The position numbers and the translations under genes were made by a program. A DNA stretch of 64,000 nt from Ottelia alismoides (lineage: Eukaryota; Streptophyta; Magnoliopsida; Alismatales; Hydrocharitaceae), in NCBI GenBank assembly GCA_037367405.1, contig JAZKJV010009329.1, forward strand, positions 620,001 through 684,000, read 5' to 3'. Each line of letters begins with the position of its first letter. Position 1 is the first letter of the stretch. The notes below the pieces were generated by a model. That model did no database searches and was not told where the DNA came from. It saw only the letters and a program-made list of their open reading frames with translations. This document shows positions 34,484-47,814 of the stretch, one piece after another.

Positions 34484-35403
34484 TCTGCATCGTTTGACTC
34501 TTAGTGTCTAACCGGGTCTCTTCATTCTGGGTATAACTCTGGAATAGGGAATCAATTTGTACTCTTGCACTATGCACTTAGCTTAACTCAGATGGGATGT
34601 TGGAAGACTGTGTGAGTTTCTTTTTTGGTAGCGTGGAAATCTAAAGATCGGAGTACAGGTTGAAATAAAGCTTCAGAAAAGGGATGGATGGCTGGGCACA
34701 AATTTTTCTAAGACCCCAAAAAATGTACGGAAACAAAAGATTCTATATCCGTAGGGGCACAACAAGATCCAAGCAGAACCACCAAAAATCCAAATACAAA
34801 GAAGCCACTACCAAATAAATATCTGACCAAAAAAAGGTCCAAGCTTCAAGAAAACCTCATATCTTGGTGGAGACTTGGCTACACTGGCCAGCTTCACAAG
34901 GAGAGGTGACTACACTGGCCACCCTCCAGTTCTTTTCTCCTTCTTCTATCTTCTCCCCCAATTCGATTGTGAACACGTCGCGACAGACATTAGAAGAAAA
35001 TACCTGACTCCCCGAGGACGAGTTATTGGAGAGGAGATTTGCATGGTAGTCCGGCATCCTGAATGGGAAGAGCTAAAACCTTTCACACACATGAGTAGAT
35101 TGTTCAATGTTCATAGGGTGTGCTTTGGGAAGAGGATTGATCTAAGATGACTTCTGAGCCGAAACTGTGACAATGATGTGTAGAACTTGAAGGCTGTCCA
35201 TTTTAAAATTCTAAGTCTCATCGAAGTTCTGACACATTAATAATCCAAAGGTCCGACAGAGCTCCAAACTACAATTTTATGAAGATAAGTTTAATACTCA
35301 ATGTTGTCATGTTTTCTTTATTTTCTCTTTCTTTTTCTTTTTCTTCACTTATTCTTTCAAATAAGTGTTTGCTAAGGGACTAGCAAAGGTAAAGCATAGG
35401 GGG
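34484..35403 (+). mobile_element. 3' untranslated tail of B with paired 12-mer, pre-PPT hairpin and PPT
   Basis: It is homologous to 1-888. CTACACTGGCCA occurs at 34879-34890 and 34910-34921, 31 bp apart. The hairpin TTTGCTA-AGGGAC-TAGCAAA (35368-35387) is perfect. The PPT AAAGCATAGGGGG (35391-35403) ends at the 3' LTR. Confidence 0.85.
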
Positions 35404-38400
35404 TGATGAATCTGCGATTCATCATCTTTATTCATTTATTGTAGCTTAAAATCCCTTATAAACACCTGCATATAACACTAACTCCATATTCTTATTAACT
35501 TGCATCAGTGTGTAAATATTGTACATTTCTTAATAATTTTAACCTAAAATAAATAAAGAAAGAAAGAAAGGAAAAATAAAGAAAAGGAAAAAAGAGGAAG
35601 ACTGTATACAGGTTGACCCGAACTCCGAGAGAAGGTCAAGACTTGAACTGATCGACCAGGAATAAAGTAGGGGGAGATAGGGCCCTTCATTAGAAAATCC
35701 AAAAAAATGCATGTGTTGTAAATACTAATCTTATTTTGTATATATCTGTATAAAACTGACACTAATTTATTTATGCCTTAATTGACCTTAAATCAAATAA
35801 CTTTCAAAACCAAAGTTGTAAATAAAAATGTGTCCTAATTAATAAAAATGATTGCACAATTTCAATCATGTACAGAATAAAAGTAGCCACACTTAGAAAA
35901 AGCAACTAAGCATTAATTGAAAGACCAATTCCGGCTCCATATGAGCTCAAATTGAATCAATCTCACTTCCATTGGTTTTGAAATTAAATTATCTCTAAAA
36001 TGGTTGTATTTTCATAATTTTTGGAGTTACGGTTGAAAAGTCGATTTTTTGGGGTGGTTTGTGCAATTTTCCCATGTATTTTGTGCATATTGTATTTGTA
36101 TATATTTGTAAATTAGTCTTACTAATTATTTAAAATAAAAATAAAAATAATAAATAATAAATTTTTAAAACAAAAAAGGCTAATTTCCTCATTTACCCTT
36201 GTACATAATAACATATATGTATATAGTATATGTATATAGATGCGATTTTTAAATAATCAACATAAAAAAATAAAAAATTACATTTTTTAATTCAAATAAA
36301 TAAGTGACGAAAATTTAAAAAAAAGACAGTTTTGTAAATATGTTTATCTCTTTTATCTCATTTCATCTCTCTTATCCCTTCCACCAAAAAAATTAAAAAT
36401 TCATTTCAATTTTCATCTCTTTTTTCTCTTCCACCAAAAAATCAAAAATTCAAATTTCATCTCTTTTTTATTTATATGGCTACTTCTCCCTCGTTCCAAC
36501 TTGATCAATCTTTAGATAGAGGAGCTCGATCTCTGAGAGAAAATTTCGTCGAGAATAGTGCTTAGTCTCCGAGCCGTCCGGTGACAACGAGTCGGCCTTG
36601 TCGAGGAGATCACGGTCCTTTTCCACTGCTAAGGTGAGATCCACATTTTTCTTATTTTTATCTAAGTTAATCGTAGTTTATTTCTCGCATTTTTATCTCG
36701 TTGTCATTTTTTGTTTATCTAGATCTTAAAATCCACCACGATTTCTTCTGCCACCGACTCGATTTTTCATCTCACTTTATCGATCTCCACGCGTTCTAAT
36801 TCTATCGTCCACGATCTCTCAACTCCGGCCACGTATGGTGGCCGGAGATCGGATTCGAATCTCTCATGCCCGTCGGATCCTCATTCATTTTTCCGATTTG
36901 TAAATAAATAAAAAAATTTGCTTCGTTTTTCTCCAACGTTTGTTTTGTAGGATCATTAAAAAAAGAATAAAAAAATAAAAAATCTCTTTATCCTATTTTT
37001 TTAATTCCTTTTTTTCAGATTTACAATAAAAAATAATAAAAAAAATTTATTCACTATTTACAAATCAAATTGCAAAAAAAATTAAAAAAGGGGAAGAAAC
37101 GGCAACAGGGTCGCCACCCCTACCACCGTCGCCGGCCATCCTCCAATTTGTGGTGGCCCGCACCTCCGCCGGCTCGCGGTCTCCGCCTGCAGGTGCCTCC
37201 AGCAGACCCGCCGAGCCTCCAGTAATCCTCCACCAGCCGCGTGCCTCGCTCGTCCGCCGCGAAGGGCGACAGCGCCACCCACAGCTGGGGCCCCCTCAAG
37301 ACTCCAGCAGACCCGCCGTCCTAACCACCTCCAGATCCAACCCGCGTGAGGCAGCACCACCCATGGAACCTCCCAGGCGACCCACGCGTACTGTGTGCCG
37401 TCCGCACCGCTCGTGGCGGTGGAAAAGCACCGCCGCTCCGCCCCCTTGCTCGCCGCATGAAGGAAGAAGATAAGGCAGCAGCGTCCACTTGCCCCTCTTG
37501 CCCCTTTGTGATTGAAAGAGACGAAGCTCTCTAGGGCTTGGATTAAAAAATTATATTTGCAAAAATTACAACTAAAGCCCTCCGAAGATTTTGAAATTGT
37601 AAAAGAGTCCCTGCCAGAGCCTCAAACACATGACATGCACGTGGTACATTGGTAAAATTGCGCTTTCTTCCTTGTGATTTATTTTTATTATTTATTTGAT
37701 GCAAAAACAAAATTTATTTACATTTTAGTCCCTAAACAACAGAACAAAAACTTGCATGCTCTATTTGAATGAAATAAATGTTATTCGTGATCTAAAAAAC
37801 TTTGCAAAAATATGCTATGCTCCTGATGTGATTATCTTCCTAGCATAAAATTTTCATTGCATTTTAATTTCATTTATTATTATTAAAAAATTCAAAACAT
37901 ATCATTTTTCCTTGTTTGGAATTCCAAAATTCATAAAAATTCAAATATTGTTCCAAAAATTCCAAAAATTTAGGGTAGTTTTATTTCATTATCTTTTAAT
38001 TTCTGACCAAGTTTCACGCATATTTCTTTATAAAACCCAAAAAATTGAAAAAAATATCAAAAATTTTATAAAAATCACAGAAAATTCTACAAAAATCCAA
38101 AAATTATTATTTCAGTTTCTATTTGTAGATAATTACTTCTAGTTTATCTTAAAAATAATTGTCAGGAGTTTTAGGTATTAAAATATTTTTAAGTTGCAAA
38201 TTACTCCAGGCTGTGCACATTTTCGTATTTTCTCACTGTTTGATTTTTAGAAAAATACAAAAACATCTGAAAATTCCACAAAAATTCTCAAAAATATTTT
38301 AGAACTTTAAAACATAAAAATATTTTCTTTGGATTTTTCTGAGTATTTTTTATTAAATTGAAAAATTACAAAAAGAGTTGGTGTACGTATTTTTTGTCTT

Positions 38401-38741
38401 GTGAATATTACTTCACGTTATTTTTGAAAATAATTGCAAAATCAAAATCACTAAAAAATTGAAAATCAGAAAATATAAAAAAATAAAAAGATTAATAAAA
38501 TCACAAAAACCAAGGATAGTTGTACTTTGAGATTCTTTTTTTCTCTTAATTAATTCTTGATTAATTGAATAACTCTCGGGATTTGTTGCCACTCTGAGTT
38601 CGACCATGTCCGCTATACAAGTTAATAAGTAGCAAAAATTAAAAAAATAAATATTATTTGTTTGTCTCCGGATTTTGGGGATAACAATGACCAATTCATT
38701 TATAATTAATTTTCCGACCCCCCAGATTTCCGTGAACAACA
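35404..38741 (+). repeat. 3' LTR of element B (3338 bp)
   Basis: It begins TGATGAATC-TGC-GATTCATCA (perfect palindrome) and ends GTGAACAACA, followed by the TSD CCAAC. It contains GAATAAAGTAGGGGGAGATA near 35660-35679, a TATA box at about 36469 and a GC-rich block at about 37110-37520. Frames on the minus strand there (37082-37360) are artefacts of the GC-rich block. Confidence 0.93.
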
Positions 38742-38746
38742 CCAAC

Positions 38747-40563
38747 CAGAACCCTTAGGGTTCTGTGAATCGAGGTTTCCTTCTGCTGCTTCACCGGAGA
38801 CTTCTCCACCATCGTCCATCTCGCCCCGATCCTCCACCACATAAAAGCCAAGACCCTCGGTGTTGTCTCGCTAGTGTTGCTTACCCTTTTGCAGGTCTTG
38901 AAGGGGGCATTTCAGACCCGTTTTGCTTGAGAAGACTCTCCAGGTGTCCTTGCTCCTCCATAGCTCTTCCGACGAACTTCAGAGCTCTTTGAGGTATCCA
39001 GCAGGTCCCTGACATGTACAGAAGCATGTAAAACTACTCAGTGGTGATGGAGAAGGTCTGAGATGCACCAAGTTCTTAGTTGTTCTTCTAACAACCTTCT
39101 TCATCGTCCGATGAAACATCGCATATCAAACGCCACAAGAGACGTCCGATCTTCTGTGCCTTGACCGTTCAATCGCCATCTGCAATCTAATCCCAAAAGT
39201 CCAGAGGCAAACCTGTATCGTCGCACCACATGCAGACACGTGTCCAAGTGAATGAACCAGAACTGTCCGATGGCACGCAAGATGGGGCAAATTGCAAATC
39301 ATGCCCTAAATCTTTTTGTATTTATTATTTAATGTCGTAAATAAAAGATGTAGTTTACATGAAATGGGAATTTTGCATTCGAACCTCGTACTTATTTATA
39401 ATTACTTTTGGGTCAATGTCAGGTCACCTCACGTGGCATCCCACGTGAAGTGGCCATTTTGCAAATAAAACCCTGGAACTTTTTGTATTTCATTTTAATC
39501 CGATAAATTTTATATATGTGGTATACTTTTTAGAAAATTGTAGTGGAGCCCTGAAGTTTATTTATAGTTATTCCCTTACCGGCTTGTGAATTTTGGTGCT
39601 TGGATTTCATTTATTAAAAATAATACCCTTGCTCTAAAATCAAGTAAAAATAGGGTTAAATGCCTGGTAGCATGTAGTTTCATGCCACATTTTTATTTTG
39701 CATTTTTGGGCTTTTTTAACCATTTATGAAAAATCAGAATGAGCGCATTTTTATTTTATCTAACTTAAAAATACTAAAAAATAAAATTACATTTTGAAAA
39801 ATTCCAAAAATATATATTTTATCTATTTTATCATATGTTAACTGAATTCCAAAGAGCTCTAAAAATAGAAAAGAAAACTCTTAAAAATTGAAAATACCAA
39901 AAACCTTTATAAAAATCCAAAAAATCTCAAAAACCCAAAAAATAGTTTTCTCGATTTTATAATTTTCTCTATATATTACCTATATGTGAAAAATTGACTT
40001 GGATATTTTTGGACCTCATTTCTTATTTTTAATATTCAACTCAATCTCGTCTTATTATTAAATCTCTGATTTGGGATATTTTTTATTTTAAAAATTCATG
40101 AAAATTCACGAAACATTAAAAAAATATTTAAAACATAAAAACACTACATTTTTAGACATTTTCATTTATATTTATATCTATACTGTCTAGTATGGAATGT
40201 ATAGCCTTATATACCTTATATATATATTAAAAAAGATAAAAATATATAAAATGTAAAAAGGAAATACAAAATTATAATATAAAAAAAATACAAAAAATAA
40301 AACAAAAATAAAATAAAAATATATAAAATTAAAAACCCACAAAAACAATAAAATGGACAAGAGAAAAGAACAAAATTTTGCGCATCATTTCACAAAATCT
40401 ATCGTTTGCTCCCTGAGTTCGACCTCTACACATGCTTATACCTATACACAATTGCTGTAGAGTTATAATAAAATTTACCTCCACACTTTTATTTCATTGC
40501 TTGATTTATTTGTATGTTAATTCTTGATCAACCCGGGTTTCGTGAGTGGTCTCTTAAGCAACA
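38747..40563 (+). repeat. Middle LTR of family D, second part
   Basis: It resumes with CAGAACCCT-T-AGGGTTCTG (38747-38765) after the B TSD and aligns with 9325-10658 up to about 40036. The end near 40563 is set by comparison with the right D LTR and is approximate. No PBS follows. Confidence 0.75.
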
Positions 40564-41415
40564 ATGTAGTTCTCGCCTTGTGTAGACTACTTTAGACCCT
40601 CACAAAATCCATGTTATCACCCCCACCCTAGTCTAGTGGAATGGACGTCTAAACGCAAGATGTTTGGGTTGCGATAAAGCTTAAAAAGAGGGTTGGTCTA
40701 CTAGCTCAAGAAGAAAAAGTGATTATATAAATGTTGTCATATATAGTTCCCAAAAAATGCAAAATCAAAAACTCCAAAATGAATAGACAGGAAAAAGTCA
40801 AAGAAAAACCAAATCCCATCATAGTGTGTATTAAATAAGCAATGCATTATGCTTTAAAGTCAAATATCTCAAGATTGCATGTAGCAGGAGAATTGGCTAC
40901 ACTGGTCAAGCTCCATAGTATACGTGACTACACCGGTCACAATTCTTTCTTCTCTCTACCCCCTCTTCTTGAGTCGGTTGCACTTGAACTTAGACAGGAA
41001 TAACCCGATACTTGAGGAACGATTATCTAGATTCGGGAATTGGGAATATCTTGCTAAGGAGACTGTTCATTGTAATTTCTGGTGAGTAGATCTACATACA
41101 CTTTCACTATACAAGTAAGACTCATAGTCATAAGGGTTTACGTATGAAGAGACTTATTACGACCTAACTATTAAGGCGACCTGAAAAGAGACTTATGGAA
41201 CTAGAGGGCTATTAAGTTTTAGGTTCCATTCTCAATAAGGTTCCGAACACATTAACAATCCAAAGTCTTAAATGTGCTCTAAACTTTGATTTTGTGAAGA
41301 CAAGTATAAAAGTTTTAATCATTCTACTTTCTTTATTTTCCTTTTCTTTCTCTTTTTGCATTACTCATTCTTATATTAAATGTTTGCTAGGGACTAGCAA
41401 AGGTAAGTATAGGGG
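40564..41415 (+). mobile_element. Inter-LTR remnant of a second D element
   Basis: Only the 3' tail is left. It aligns with 15580-16378, carries CTACACTGGTCA (40897-40908) and CTACACCGGTCA (40928-40939), a perfect hairpin TTTGCTA-GGGAC-TAGCAAA (41383-41401) and a PPT, AAGTATAGGGG. Everything from the PBS to the hairpin array has been lost between two D LTRs. Confidence 0.75.
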
Positions 41416-42577
41416 TGATGAATAGCCATTTATCTACCTTTATTCTTCCATTTTGTCTTTAAAGCCATGTTAAAACACCTGTAAATATCAATAAATCACA
41501 CAAATTAGCATTCATTATTCATATGTAAATAGCACATAAATACTTTTATTTAAATCCAAAATAGGAGAATAAAAAAGAAAAGAAAAATAAATAAAGTATC
41601 AAAAATACTTTATGACCCTAAACCTCGAGACCAAGTTATTATTGAATAGGTCGACAAGGAATAAAGTAGGGAGAGATAAGAGTCTATACTGTATATAGAA
41701 ACCCTAATTTTCCTTCTTTAAAATGGCCATTTTCCACTACTTTACCCTTCATTTTGTATACCTCAAATAATAAAATGTTCAACATAGAGCTTGTATATAA
41801 ATTATAGAGAAAGTCATAAAATAATTGCACATAAAAATAATGCATTGTGCAACTAGGACACACAGATTAAAAGTCGTCAACCAAAAACTCACCTCCATTG
41901 CATTCTAATTAAATTATATATTTAACGAAGGTAGTTTCATTAAAATGGAGTTAAAATGCAAGGGTCAGTTTTTGGGTCCTATTGTAATGTGTATCTGTAT
42001 ATGATGTTCAAATATTTTATTCTTTACATTTTTATCCCGCTTAAATTTTAAATAAATGTATATGATGGATGAAACATAACTAAAATAATAAACATTAAAT
42101 AAAATCACAAAATAAACCATACATAAATAATAGAATACTAATATATAGGTATATTGTATTTATAATACATTGTACATAGATTTATTTGAGTACATAAATA
42201 AAATATAAAATAAAAAATGTAAATATGTCTTAAAATATATTGTAAATAAATAAAATGAGTAAATATAGTAACATGTATATAAAATAATTAAAAATAACTA
42301 TAAATACATAATATACATATAGAAATACTTTTAAAATAGTATATAAAAATAATACCTACTAAATTAGTTTGTAAAAATAAATAAAAAGCATAATTAAATA
42401 GATTGTAAATAAATAAACAACTTTCACGTTTTGACTTTTTATTTATTAAATATGTAGATATTTTATTTCCATTTATTTGATTTGTTATTTCTATCATGTC
42501 TCTTAGTTGTTATGTATGGACCAATAGACGCACATTGATATTTGACCCTCGATCAACTATCCAGTGTCCAACGCCTC
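41416..42577 (+). repeat. Right LTR of family D, first part
   Basis: It starts TGATGAATAGCC after the PPT; its terminal palindrome has decayed. It aligns with 16379 onward, including the GAATAAAGTAGGG motif near 41659. It is interrupted by solo LTR E at target site GCCTC (42573-42577). Confidence 0.82.
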
Positions 42578-44568
42578 TGATAAAGCTGAAAAATCGGTTT
42601 CGACGAAGATTGATCTTCAAATAACAAAATCATATGCTCGATTCTCTAGGGATCGGCCGAGGGGTTATAAAATGCAAGATCAAAAACTGATGAAAAGTTA
42701 AGTTTCCAGGCGAACTTGTGAAATGCGTGAGAACGAAGGTAGATGGCGTCGCGATTCAAAAGGATTTGAAATGCTTTTAAGAGAGGAGTTGCGAAGGGCG
42801 TTGATCCTAGATGATTAGTCTAACTAAATCGGGGATTAGCGTTGCTAATCAACGCATGAGAATCGAGGCAAAAAAGCTAAGAAGATGGACGAAGAGGTCT
42901 GGGGATTCAAGGTTTATTACCTGGAAATGTTGCTCGACGGGCGACCCTTGATCGGAGCTGGACACGCGCTGGGCGGCGATGCAAGGCGGTGTGGCTACCT
43001 TGGAACCTTCTCCGACGTCTCCTCCTCCTCGCGGGCTTCTCCAAGGCGCTGTCACCACCGTAGGTTGACCGGAGCGAGGCTAGGAAGATGAGGGGTCGGC
43101 TAACTGGAACTGGGTTTCAGTTTGTTGGAAGAGTTGGTTTGTTAATGGCGACCTTTGGAGGTATTTATAGGAGGGATTTCGTGGGCTCCAAGTTTAGATC
43201 TAGGGCTGGCGTTGAAGAGGGTAGTTAGGAGAAGGGGATCGAGGGTTTAGATTGTATGGAGAGGTTAAAGGTTACACGGGAAAAATCATGGAAGTCGGCC
43301 GGTCAGAACAGAAGTCGGCTGAACAGAATCTTGAAGAAGATGAACCAGGTGCTGACACGTGTCAGCACCTGGTTGGCCCAGAGGTGAAAATTCTTTATAA
43401 AATAGATAATAATTAGTAAATAAAGTTATTTAAATTAGGTATAAATACAAGAAAGTTAAATAAATAAATTATCTAATTTATGGAATAATTACCTTTAATA
43501 AATTATAAATATTATTCAAGATATAAATATTATATTAATAAATATGTATTTATAAATAGGTTTTAGATTTTTAATTTAATAAATAAATAAATAAAAATTA
43601 ATTTTATATTTTCTTAATTATTAGAATATTAAATAAGGTTTATGTGAATTTTATAGATTTTAATAAATTAATTTACATATTTTAATAATTAGAGGTATAA
43701 GTTCTCTAGTTCATTTATACCTATATTTTAAGGTTTTTGATTTTATTAAAATAATAAATAAGGTCCAAAAATTATGAAATAATTTAGGGTGAAACTACAA
43801 GATCGTGAAATAATTTAAAATTATAAAATCGGGAAAGCTATAAATAATATGTGTTACATAAAATAAATAGCCCAGAAACCCCGTTGTTTTTTGGTCCCAA
43901 AACCGACTTTTTGCAAACAGACTCCGAATTCGATGAAACTACCTTTATTAATTAGAAAATATTGTTTATGAACTTTAAAGGTGAGTAGAGTGAAATTGGA
44001 GTCCGTATAAGGAAGTTATGATGTTCGGAAGTTGAGATTTTGACATTTTACATGCTGAGTTTCTTGGCATATATACAAGGTAATATTTTTTAACTTATTT
44101 TTATATTTTTATATACATTTTTAGAAATAATTAGGAAAAGGATTTGGTGAAAAATATGTTCATATGAAATAGTTAAAAATCTTTAAAGTTTTGTATTTAT
44201 TTTATAAATAGTGAAAGGTGTATATGTGTGTGTTAATTTATTTTTTTAGGTTTTCTTTCCTTATCTCCCCCTACTTTTTGGTTTGTCGGCCAATCCATGC
44301 TGACTTGGTCTCGGGGGTTAGGCTATAAATATATCTTACAGCCATATTTATATTTTAAGTCATATTGTATATATATACATAGATTCAATCTGCCTTTTCT
44401 TTCTTTTCTTGTTCTTTATTTATTTACATGATTTTAGTGGTTAAAAGTGAATATTTATACATGAATGATGATTTGTTAAAAGATTAGAATTAATGGATAT
44501 TTACATGCATTTTTTAAGGGTTTTAAGACGAAATGCGATAGAAAAGTTAATGAATCATGGATTCATCA
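42578..44568 (-). repeat. Solo LTR of family E (1991 bp)
   Basis: On the minus strand it begins TGATGAATC-CAT-GATTCATTA and ends CA, flanked by GCCTC at 42573-42577 and 44569-44573. It contains a 32-nt perfect palindrome (43343-43374), a TATA box (CCTATAAATACC, about 43160-43171) and the G-rich motif shared with B, D and F (44261-44281). No internal sequence remains, so it arose by LTR-LTR recombination. Confidence 0.9.
43343..43374. promoter_or_regulatory. Perfect 32-nt palindrome centred on ACGT in LTR E
   Basis: The arm AACCAGGTGCTGACAC is followed immediately by its exact complement, giving GACACGTGTC at the centre. It contains the G-box core CACGTG and uses the same building blocks as the A palindromes. 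Confidence 0.8.
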
Positions 44569-44573
44569 GCCTC

Positions 44574-45970
44574 CCATGTCAGAGACATTTGACTCACCTT
44601 TCTTCTGACTTTCACCAATCTTTTGGCAATGATCCATTGTTCGATGGAGTTTGGTTCCTTCACGAAATATATTTTCATGTTCCTCCATCATGTAGCACAC
44701 TTAGGTAAACTGTACATACACCCTATCATCAGCAAACCCTCGATCTTTCAAGCCTTCTAGTCTTGTATATAAATAACACCCAATCTTCAATTTTTGGTTT
44801 TTGGTATGTCTTTTACCCCATTTCTTCTAGAATATATTGGCTTGAGGTAGCAGCTTTGTGATAAGGAGTTGATCTCGCCATTTTGAGGTGTGGAGAGGGA
44901 GTGTTCGATGCAACATCCCCTTTATTAGAGCTTATCTACGTTGCTGACTCTTCTAGGCAGAATAATGACCTGTTGAGGCATAGATTGTTATGTTTTCTTC
45001 TCGCATTTACTTTGCATCTGAATTCCATATTTAATTCAGTTTTTATTTCATGATTTTACTACAATTTCTAGCATAATACCTTAGATTAAAGTTCATCAAA
45101 GCTCTAGGCTCCAGCCACTCTCCACACCTATGACTCCCTCATTCCAACCCAACCACCATTTCATCATCCTCCCATGTCATTTCTCTACCTACAGATCTGC
45201 ACAGGTGCCCTTGATATGCTCCAGATTAAGTCCACAGTGTTCCCTCTTTTGCCATCACCGGAGTGCCTCCGTTCCACTACATTTCTTACTTTCCTCCACC
45301 AATAAAAATCCAAGAGGCATTTCTTGTGCTTTGTCCATCTTCCTATGCATGTATTGGACCCTAGAGACCCCATCTGTGGGGTGATCGTGTTCTGCTTAGG
45401 TAGCCCCAGGTTGTTTAACTCTCACAAGCTACAAGCCCCCATTGAGGGGGTCCGGACCATTTTGACCTCACCAACTGCTATGGACCGTCTCTACGATCCC
45501 TTAGAGCATCTCAGTAGCAAGAAACATGGTCGTTGCACATCGCAACGGTCGATATAGGGAAGGCACCTTCGATGTTCTTCCCAATTTTTGGGAATGAAGT
45601 CGCTACTTTCCTATTAGGCTTGTGCTCCAGGTCTTCTTCCAACTGCTGGATCGAGCATAACCTTCACCATCGGATCCATTAACAAATCTAATCCGAGGCA
45701 TCCATTGGTAAACCATCATCCACCGTGTCCAAAGCACCATGTGTTTAAGTAAGATCATCTACGTTGTTGGTATGTACACCTTTATGCATAATTTGTAAAG
45801 ATCCCCTCTTCTTTTATGCATTAAAGTTCTGTAAATATTTTGTTATGTGTAATATTTGTAGTAAAATTGTACATTATACCATGGACTCATTCATATTTGA
45901 ATTTCTGTCTTTGCCAACTCGCCTCACGTGTAGTCCCACATGAGGAGCTGGGATATTTACAATATCTACC
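44574..45970 (+). repeat. Right LTR of family D, second part
   Basis: It continues the D LTR after the E insertion, with a TATA box TATATAAATA (44766-44775). It ends at the F target site CTACC (45966-45970) and resumes at 57782. Frames at 45130-45384 and 45324-45557 have no family match and lie in the LTR GC-richer block. Confidence 0.78.
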
Positions 45971-47452
45971 TGTTGATGCACTAAACTTTGGGGTTTTTTA
46001 AAAGAATTATTCACAAATGAAATTATGGTCGTCACAACCCAAAGAGGAGTCAAATAAAAATTTATTCGATTCTTAAACAAAAATAAATAGAGAAAATGTA
46101 GCAAGATAACTTTGCTATTTAATTTACCTATACAGTTAAAAGTATTGAACTTGGGGAGGCTACAAAAATCGGAGGGTTAGTCTATTGCTTGAAAAAATCA
46201 ACGAAAAGAATCAAGGAATCTCTATGTACACTATGCTTGGTTTTTGTATTTTTTTTTGAATTTTGTAATTTTTATGAAATTTTATTTTTTATGTTTTATT
46301 TAGTTTTATTATTTTTATTTTTCTATTATTAATTTTGTAAAATATTTTTTATTTTTTAAAAATAAGGGAGTATTTAAAGAAAAAAAAGACACACACGCAC
46401 ACATACTCAACCAAACTTTTTGTATTTTCAAATATATCAAAAATAATCAAAAAATTAAACTAAAATTATTTCTGAGTTTAATAGTTTTTTAATGTTTTCA
46501 TGATTTTTCTAGATTTTTTTTAAAAAATTTAAATCCTTTAAATAAATTTAAAACAAAAGAATTAATAAAAAGAATGCAAATCAAATCTTTATTAATTTTT
46601 AAAATAGAAAATGAAATAAAAATGGATAAAATGTACACTCATAGATTTTTTGTATTTTCTAGAGAGGTGTTTTATGATTTTTATATTTTTAAATGAATTT
46701 TTATGAATATTTTATGCTTTTGAATGTTGTATGATTTTTATGGTTTTTTTGAGGAATATAAATGCCAAAATTATAAAAAATTAAAAGAAATCAAAATAAG
46801 GATATTTTTATAATTTTTGGAAAAGTTTTTTATTTTTTATTGATTTTTGGATGCAAACAAGGATTTTTGGGATCTTTTTGAATTTTAATAAATATCAAAA
46901 ATAATGAAAATGCAAAATACAATTAATGGGTGCAAGATGAATGTAATAGGAGGATAAATGACTTTTTGTGGAAGTTTTAAAGGACTTGATAATTTTTATT
47001 TAATTTTAAACATGCAAAATAAATGCAGACTCATTGGATCATATATGTAATTATTTGAAGTTAGCAGACTAAATGATAACAAATAAAAAATATACAGGGC
47101 GAATATTGCCATTTACCGAAGAAAGTGCGTGCAAAGGAATGTGCGCCCCGCTAAATAGACCTTTATGTAAATACATTAAATCAAAGGACCCAAGAGTAAC
47201 ATAGAACATGCAGATATTATTTGCAATTAACCTAAGAAAACACATGCTAGGCACGCGTGCAGTTCAAATAGGGATGAAATTGTAAATAAAATAAAGTACA
47301 AGAATCCAAATGCAATTTTCAATTTATTACATGCAAACAAGTATTCGAAAGAACTTATTTGAAAATAAAATAAATGCCGAGGATCTGAGCACAATTATAC
47401 CCTTCAATGTACATGGTAGCTTGGACGGTGGTGATGCATTGAAGCTTACATG
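45971..47452 (-). repeat. Truncated 3' LTR of element F
   Basis: It aligns with 51274-52707, the tail of the 5' LTR. The first 2.4 kb of the LTR, the PPT and the internal tail are gone, with a sharp break at about 47452. Very AT-rich sequence at 46200-47000 holds nothing coding. Confidence 0.85.
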
Positions 47453-47814
47453 CACAAGCAAATGCAAGAAATATATACAGAAAATTCTTTAAAGAAAAAG
47501 AAAATCTTTTTGAAAAAGTTTCCAAATAGTTTTGCAAATTTTTTATGGATTTTAAGATTTTTTTAAACATTTTTAAAGAAAGAAAAAGGGTTAGTAAACT
47601 GAATATATACATATCTTTACAAGGATTATATAAATTTTATACAAGATTTTATAAGAGGATGTTATGCACAAGTTTAAGATACAAGTTTTATAAAAGAATT
47701 TTATATATAATAAGGAATTTTCTTAACATGAGAATAAGTAATCAAGGTTTTTATACACATGTGTATTTTCCGAATATAAATACATCCAATAATTTATTTC
47801 CCTCGTGACAAAAT

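Larger units (their letters stand above)
18383..38741 (+). mobile_element. Element B: 20.4-kb non-autonomous LTR retrotransposon with internal tandem duplication
   Basis: The LTRs (18383-22091 and 35404-38741) begin TG and end CA, and the element is flanked by the 5-bp direct repeat CCAAC (18378-18382 and 38742-38746). The interior has a tRNA-Asp PBS, a long leader, Gag-like remnant, retropepsin, acidic ORF, hairpin/PPT array and tail. LTR tail through array is present twice, and the second copy is split by an antisense A LTR. No RT, RNase H or integrase was seen. The retropepsin and PBS recall Ty3/Gypsy elements of the Athila type. Confidence 0.93.

Noticed and set aside
38413..38745. 110-codon minus-strand frame
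   Set aside because: It overlaps the end of the B LTR and its TSD; AT-rich artefact.
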